64,000 nt of DNA from Mameliella sp. MMSF_3455. Lineage in GTDB: Bacteria > Pseudomonadota > Alphaproteobacteria > Rhodobacterales > Rhodobacteraceae. The DNA is taken from assembly GCF_030733205.1 (NCBI RefSeq), contig NZ_JASHJL010000013.1, positions 62,001-126,000 on the forward strand. Direction: 5' to 3'. This document shows, one piece after another, positions 61,519 to 64,000 of the stretch (the stretch's first letter is position 1; each line of letters opens with the position of its first letter). The translations under genes and the position numbers were made by a program. The notes under the pieces are model-generated. The model ran no database searches. It saw only the letters and a program-made list of their open reading frames with translations, and was not told the DNA's origin.

Positions 61519-62996
61519 TGACCGCAACCCTAGTCAAACTGAACAACACGACGCTGGCGGATCTGCCAGAAGGCGTGTCCGCGCCGACCTATGACCGCCG
61601 TTCGCTGCAACCGGGGATCGTGCATATCGGTCTGGGCAATTTCCATCGTGCGCACCAGGCGTGGTACCTGCACCGCCTGATGCAGCAGGGGCAGGCACTG
61701 GACTGGGCCATCATCGGCGCGGGCGTGCGCCCCTACGATGAGGCGCAGCGGCTGAAGATGGCCGAACAGGACTATCTGACAACGCTGATCGAGCTGGACC
61801 CGAAGGGCAGCTCGGCCGAGGTGGTCGGCTCGATGATCGACTATGTGCCGATCGTCGAGGGCAACGGGCCGCTGATCGACTGCATGGCCGACCCGGCGAT
61901 CCGGATCGTCGCGCTGACCGTCACCGAGGGCGGCTACTACCTCGACCCGGCGACCAAGGCCTTTGATCCGACGCATCCGGACATGCGCCACGACGCGGCC
62001 AACCTGGAGGCGCCGCGCACCGCCTTTGGTGCGATGATCGCCGCCCTGAGGCGCCGCCGCGACAGCGAAGCCGGGCCGTTCACCTGCCAGAGCTGCGACA
62101 ACCTCCCCGGCAACGGGACCAAGCTGGAAGAGGTCATCATCGGCCTGGCCCGCATGGCCGATCCGGACCTGGCGGACTGGATCGCGGCGCATTGCAGTTT
62201 TCCCAACTCGATGGTGGATTGCATCGTTCCGGCCACCGGCCCGCGCGAACTGGCGCTGGTGCGGGAATTCGGCATAGACGATGCGGTTCCGGTGACGCAT
62301 GAGAATTTCCGCCAATGGGTGATCGAGGACCGGTTCTGTGCCGGGCGGCCTGCCTGGGAACAGGTCGGGGCGACGATCTCGGACGACGTGCACGATTACG
62401 AGGCGATGAAGCTGAGGATGCTGAACGGCGGGCATCAGGTCATCGCGTCCCCGGCGGAGATCCTCGGCATCGAGACGATCCACGACACGATGGCCCATCC
62501 TCTGATCCGCGGGCTGTTCCGCAAGCTGGCGCTGGAGGAAATCGCCCCCCATGTGCGGGCTGTGCCGGGAATGACGCCGCAGGCCTACGTCGATCTGATC
62601 GACGCACGGTTTTCCAACCCGAAGATCGTGGATACCGTGCGTCGCGTGGCCTTTGACGGCTCGTCGCGCCATACCGGGGCGGTCCTGCCGGTGATCCGCG
62701 ACGCCGTGGCGGCAGGAACTCCGCTGGCCGGGCTGGCGCTGTCCCAGGCGCTCTGGGCAAGGATGTGTGCCGGTACGCGCGAGGATGGGTCGGAGATCAT
62801 GCCGAACGATCCGGTCTGGGACGACCTGACGCAAGTCGCCCGTGCCGCAAAGGATCGGCCTCAGGCCTGGCTGGACCAGCGCCACTTCTATGGCGCGCTG
62901 GCAGATGCCCCCGGTTTCGCAGCGGCCTTTGCCGAGGCATTGCAGAGAATCTGGGCCGAAGGAACAGAGGCCGCGATACGCGCCTATCTTGAGTGA
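61518..62996 (+). CDS. mtlK: mannitol 2-dehydrogenase
   Basis: A 492-residue polyol-specific long-chain dehydrogenase. GIVHIGLGNFHRAHQAWYLHRL is the cofactor-binding start, TVTEGGYYLD and CQSCDNLPGNGTKLE are family blocks, SFPNSMVDCIVPAT is the substrate loop, and the catalytic K298, N303 and H306 stand in AMKLRMLNGGHQ (K295, N300 and H303 in the Pseudomonas fluorescens enzyme). It oxidises mannitol to fructose with NAD+. The TGATG overlap joins it to smoS. No fructokinase or xylB gene follows before the terminator. Confidence 0.95.
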   Translation: MTATLVKLNNTTLADLPEGVSAPTYDRRSLQPGIVHIGLGNFHRAHQAWYLHRLMQQGQALDWAIIGAGVRPYDEAQRLKMAEQDYLTTLIELDPKGSSAEVVGSMIDYVPIVEGNGPLIDCMADPAIRIVALTVTEGGYYLDPATKAFDPTHPDMRHDAANLEAPRTAFGAMIAALRRRRDSEAGPFTCQSCDNLPGNGTKLEEVIIGLARMADPDLADWIAAHCSFPNSMVDCIVPATGPRELALVREFGIDDAVPVTHENFRQWVIEDRFCAGRPAWEQVGATISDDVHDYEAMKLRMLNGGHQVIASPAEILGIETIHDTMAHPLIRGLFRKLALEEIAPHVRAVPGMTPQAYVDLIDARFSNPKIVDTVRRVAFDGSSRHTGAVLPVIRDAVAAGTPLAGLALSQALWARMCAGTREDGSEIMPNDPVWDDLTQVARAAKDRPQAWLDQRHFYGALADAPGFAAAFAEALQRIWAEGTEAAIRAYLE

Positions 62997-63341
62997 TGGG
63001 GCTGCGCGGCTCCTGAATGACCTAACAAGACACGGGGTGCGTCGTGGTTTCCGCGGTGCCCCGCCTGTTTGAACCCGGCGCTTGCGTGCCGGGTTTTTCT
63101 TTGGCTCGTCGGTAATCCAGTCCGGTGCGTCAACAACACTTCCGGTTTCAGACAAATTCTAGGTAAGCAAGAAGAGGGTTTTAGCCTTCTGTTCATTCCA
63201 AGCGGTGAGGTTGGCGGCGCACCTGAAGCGGTGGCGCAGACCGATATCAAGGCCTGCATCCGTCAGAACGACGTCAGCAAAGCCGATCGCGGCAAATGAA
63301 ACCGGCGCCAAAATGCGCTTTCGAACAGCAAGGGCAAGAAT
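62997..63341. other. interval between mtlK and the flagellin gene
   Basis: Holds the mtlK terminator (63072-63102) and about 240 bases before the flagellin ATG. Short frames here have no motif. No clear sigma-28 or sigma-54 box was recognised. Confidence 0.5.
63072..63102 (+). terminator. rho-independent terminator of the polyol operon
   Basis: AACCCGGC (63072-63079) pairs with GCCGGGTT (63088-63095) around GCTTGCGT, followed by TTTCTTT. A clean intrinsic terminator 75 bases after mtlK. Confidence 0.9.
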
Positions 63342-64000
63342 ATGTCTAGCATCCTGACGAACAATGGCGCGATGGTCGCGCTGCAGACCCTCAAGTCCAT
63401 CAATTCCAATCTCGCGGATACCCAGTCGGAAATCTCGACGGGCAAGCGTGTTGCAACCTCCAAGGACAACTCCGCCGTCTGGGCCATCTCCAAGGTGATG
63501 GAAGCGGACGTCAAGGGCTTCAAGGGCATCTCCGATAGCCTTAACCTCGGCCAGTCCACCGTCGCCGTCGCCCGCCAGGCGGCGGAAACCACCACCGAAC
63601 TGCTGACCGAGATCAAGGCCCGCATCGTTGCAGCCCAGGAAGAGAACGTCGACCGGGCCAAGATCCAGACCGATATCGACGCCCTGCGCAACCAGATCAG
63701 TGCAGTCGTCGGTGCTGCACAGTTCAACGGTCTGAACCTGCTGTCGAACACCGACACCGCCGCCGGTTCGGGCAGCATCAACGTGCTGGCCTCGCTGGAT
63801 CGGTCGGGCACCGGTGTCACCGCCTCGGACATCACCGTGGCCAAGCAGGACCTCGGCACCGGGGCATCGTCGATCGACGTGGCATCGGCATCCGCCACCG
63901 CCGCGGCCTCTGACGAACTGTCGGGTGCAGCCAACACCGCCGCCGTCGCCCTGACCGGCAACGCGACACAGCCAACCACGGCTGCCGTCGTCGGCCAGAC
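63342..64000 (+). CDS. fliC: flagellin, 5' part (cut by the window edge)
   Basis: The ATG at 63342 opens a frame that runs without a stop to the window end (219 complete codons). MSSILTNNGAMVALQTLKSIN, NLADTQSEISTGKRVATSKDN and AVWAISKVMEADVKGF are the conserved D0/D1 N-terminal helices of flagellin; IQTDIDALRNQISAVVGAAQFNGLNLLS is the end of the D1 segment. After it the sequence becomes rich in Ala, Thr and Ser, the start of the variable part. AAGG stands before the start. It forms the flagellar filament and implies motility; neighbouring flagellar genes would be expected beyond the edge. Confidence 0.95.
   Translation, partial: MSSILTNNGAMVALQTLKSINSNLADTQSEISTGKRVATSKDNSAVWAISKVMEADVKGFKGISDSLNLGQSTVAVARQAAETTTELLTEIKARIVAAQEENVDRAKIQTDIDALRNQISAVVGAAQFNGLNLLSNTDTAAGSGSINVLASLDRSGTGVTASDITVAKQDLGTGASSIDVASASATAAASDELSGAANTAAVALTGNATQPTTAAVVGQ

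Noticed and set aside
63231-63290. Sigma-28 promoter before the flagellin gene
   Set aside because: CCGATA-like strings occur, but none has a TAAA-type -35 at the right distance.

Overview
The window looks like chromosomal DNA of a high-G+C alphaproteobacterium of the Rhodobacteraceae, most likely the marine Roseobacter group. The grounds are a Rhodobacter-type Porin_4 porin, the DUF3576 lipoprotein followed by leuS-lptE-holA, a polyol operon in the Rhodobacter smoEFGKS-mtlK order, a TRAP transporter, a short alphaproteobacterial flagellin and sulfotransferases. No rRNA, tRNA, insertion sequence or CRISPR array was seen.

Layout. (1) 0-3 kb: part of a RiPP locus of lasso-peptide type: HprK-like kinase, PRMT-like methyltransferase, PqqD-like recognition protein (B1) and transglutaminase-like leader peptidase (B2). 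The macrolactam synthetase and the precursor are not visible and may lie upstream of the window. A 2OG-Fe(II) oxygenase gene follows on the other strand. (2) 4.5-28.3 kb: a Wzx/Wzy-type exopolysaccharide locus with a BY-kinase/copolymerase (Wzc), a flippase, a Wzy-like polymerase, about seven glycosyltransferases, three acetyltransferases and a sulfotransferase. It also carries UDP-GlcA/UDP-xylose genes (ugd, uxs), GDP-fucose genes (gmd, fcl) and a tailspike-like beta-helix protein. The expected product is an acetylated, probably sulfated polymer containing GlcA or xylose and fucose. (3) 28.4-43 kb: mixed housekeeping genes: di-haem peroxidase, Sel1 protein, MocR regulator with a striking palindromic operator candidate, YggS, TPR-sulfotransferase, porin, DUF3576, glycosyltransferase, leuS-lptE-holA, GST and a diguanylate cyclase. 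(4) 43-50.9 kb: a probable sulfoquinovose catabolic locus. A minus-strand operon encodes an SsuD-like monooxygenase, an aldo-keto reductase, a flavin reductase and a three-part TRAP transporter. It is divergent from a GntR/UTRA regulator and a Gfo/Idh/MocA protein that may be an NAD+-dependent sulfoquinovosidase. (5) 51-55.3 kb: an MacB-like ABC exporter set (ATPase, double-FtsX permease, HlyD adaptor). (6) 55.5-63 kb: LacI regulator plus sorbitol/mannitol ABC transporter and two polyol dehydrogenases (smoEFGKS-mtlK), closed by a clear terminator. (7) 63.3 kb to the end: the 5' part of a flagellin gene.

Together the genes describe a surface-attached or particle-associated heterotroph. It makes a modified exopolysaccharide, scavenges plant or algal sulfosugars and polyols, and is probably motile. 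All functional statements come from reading motifs and gene order; no database search was run.
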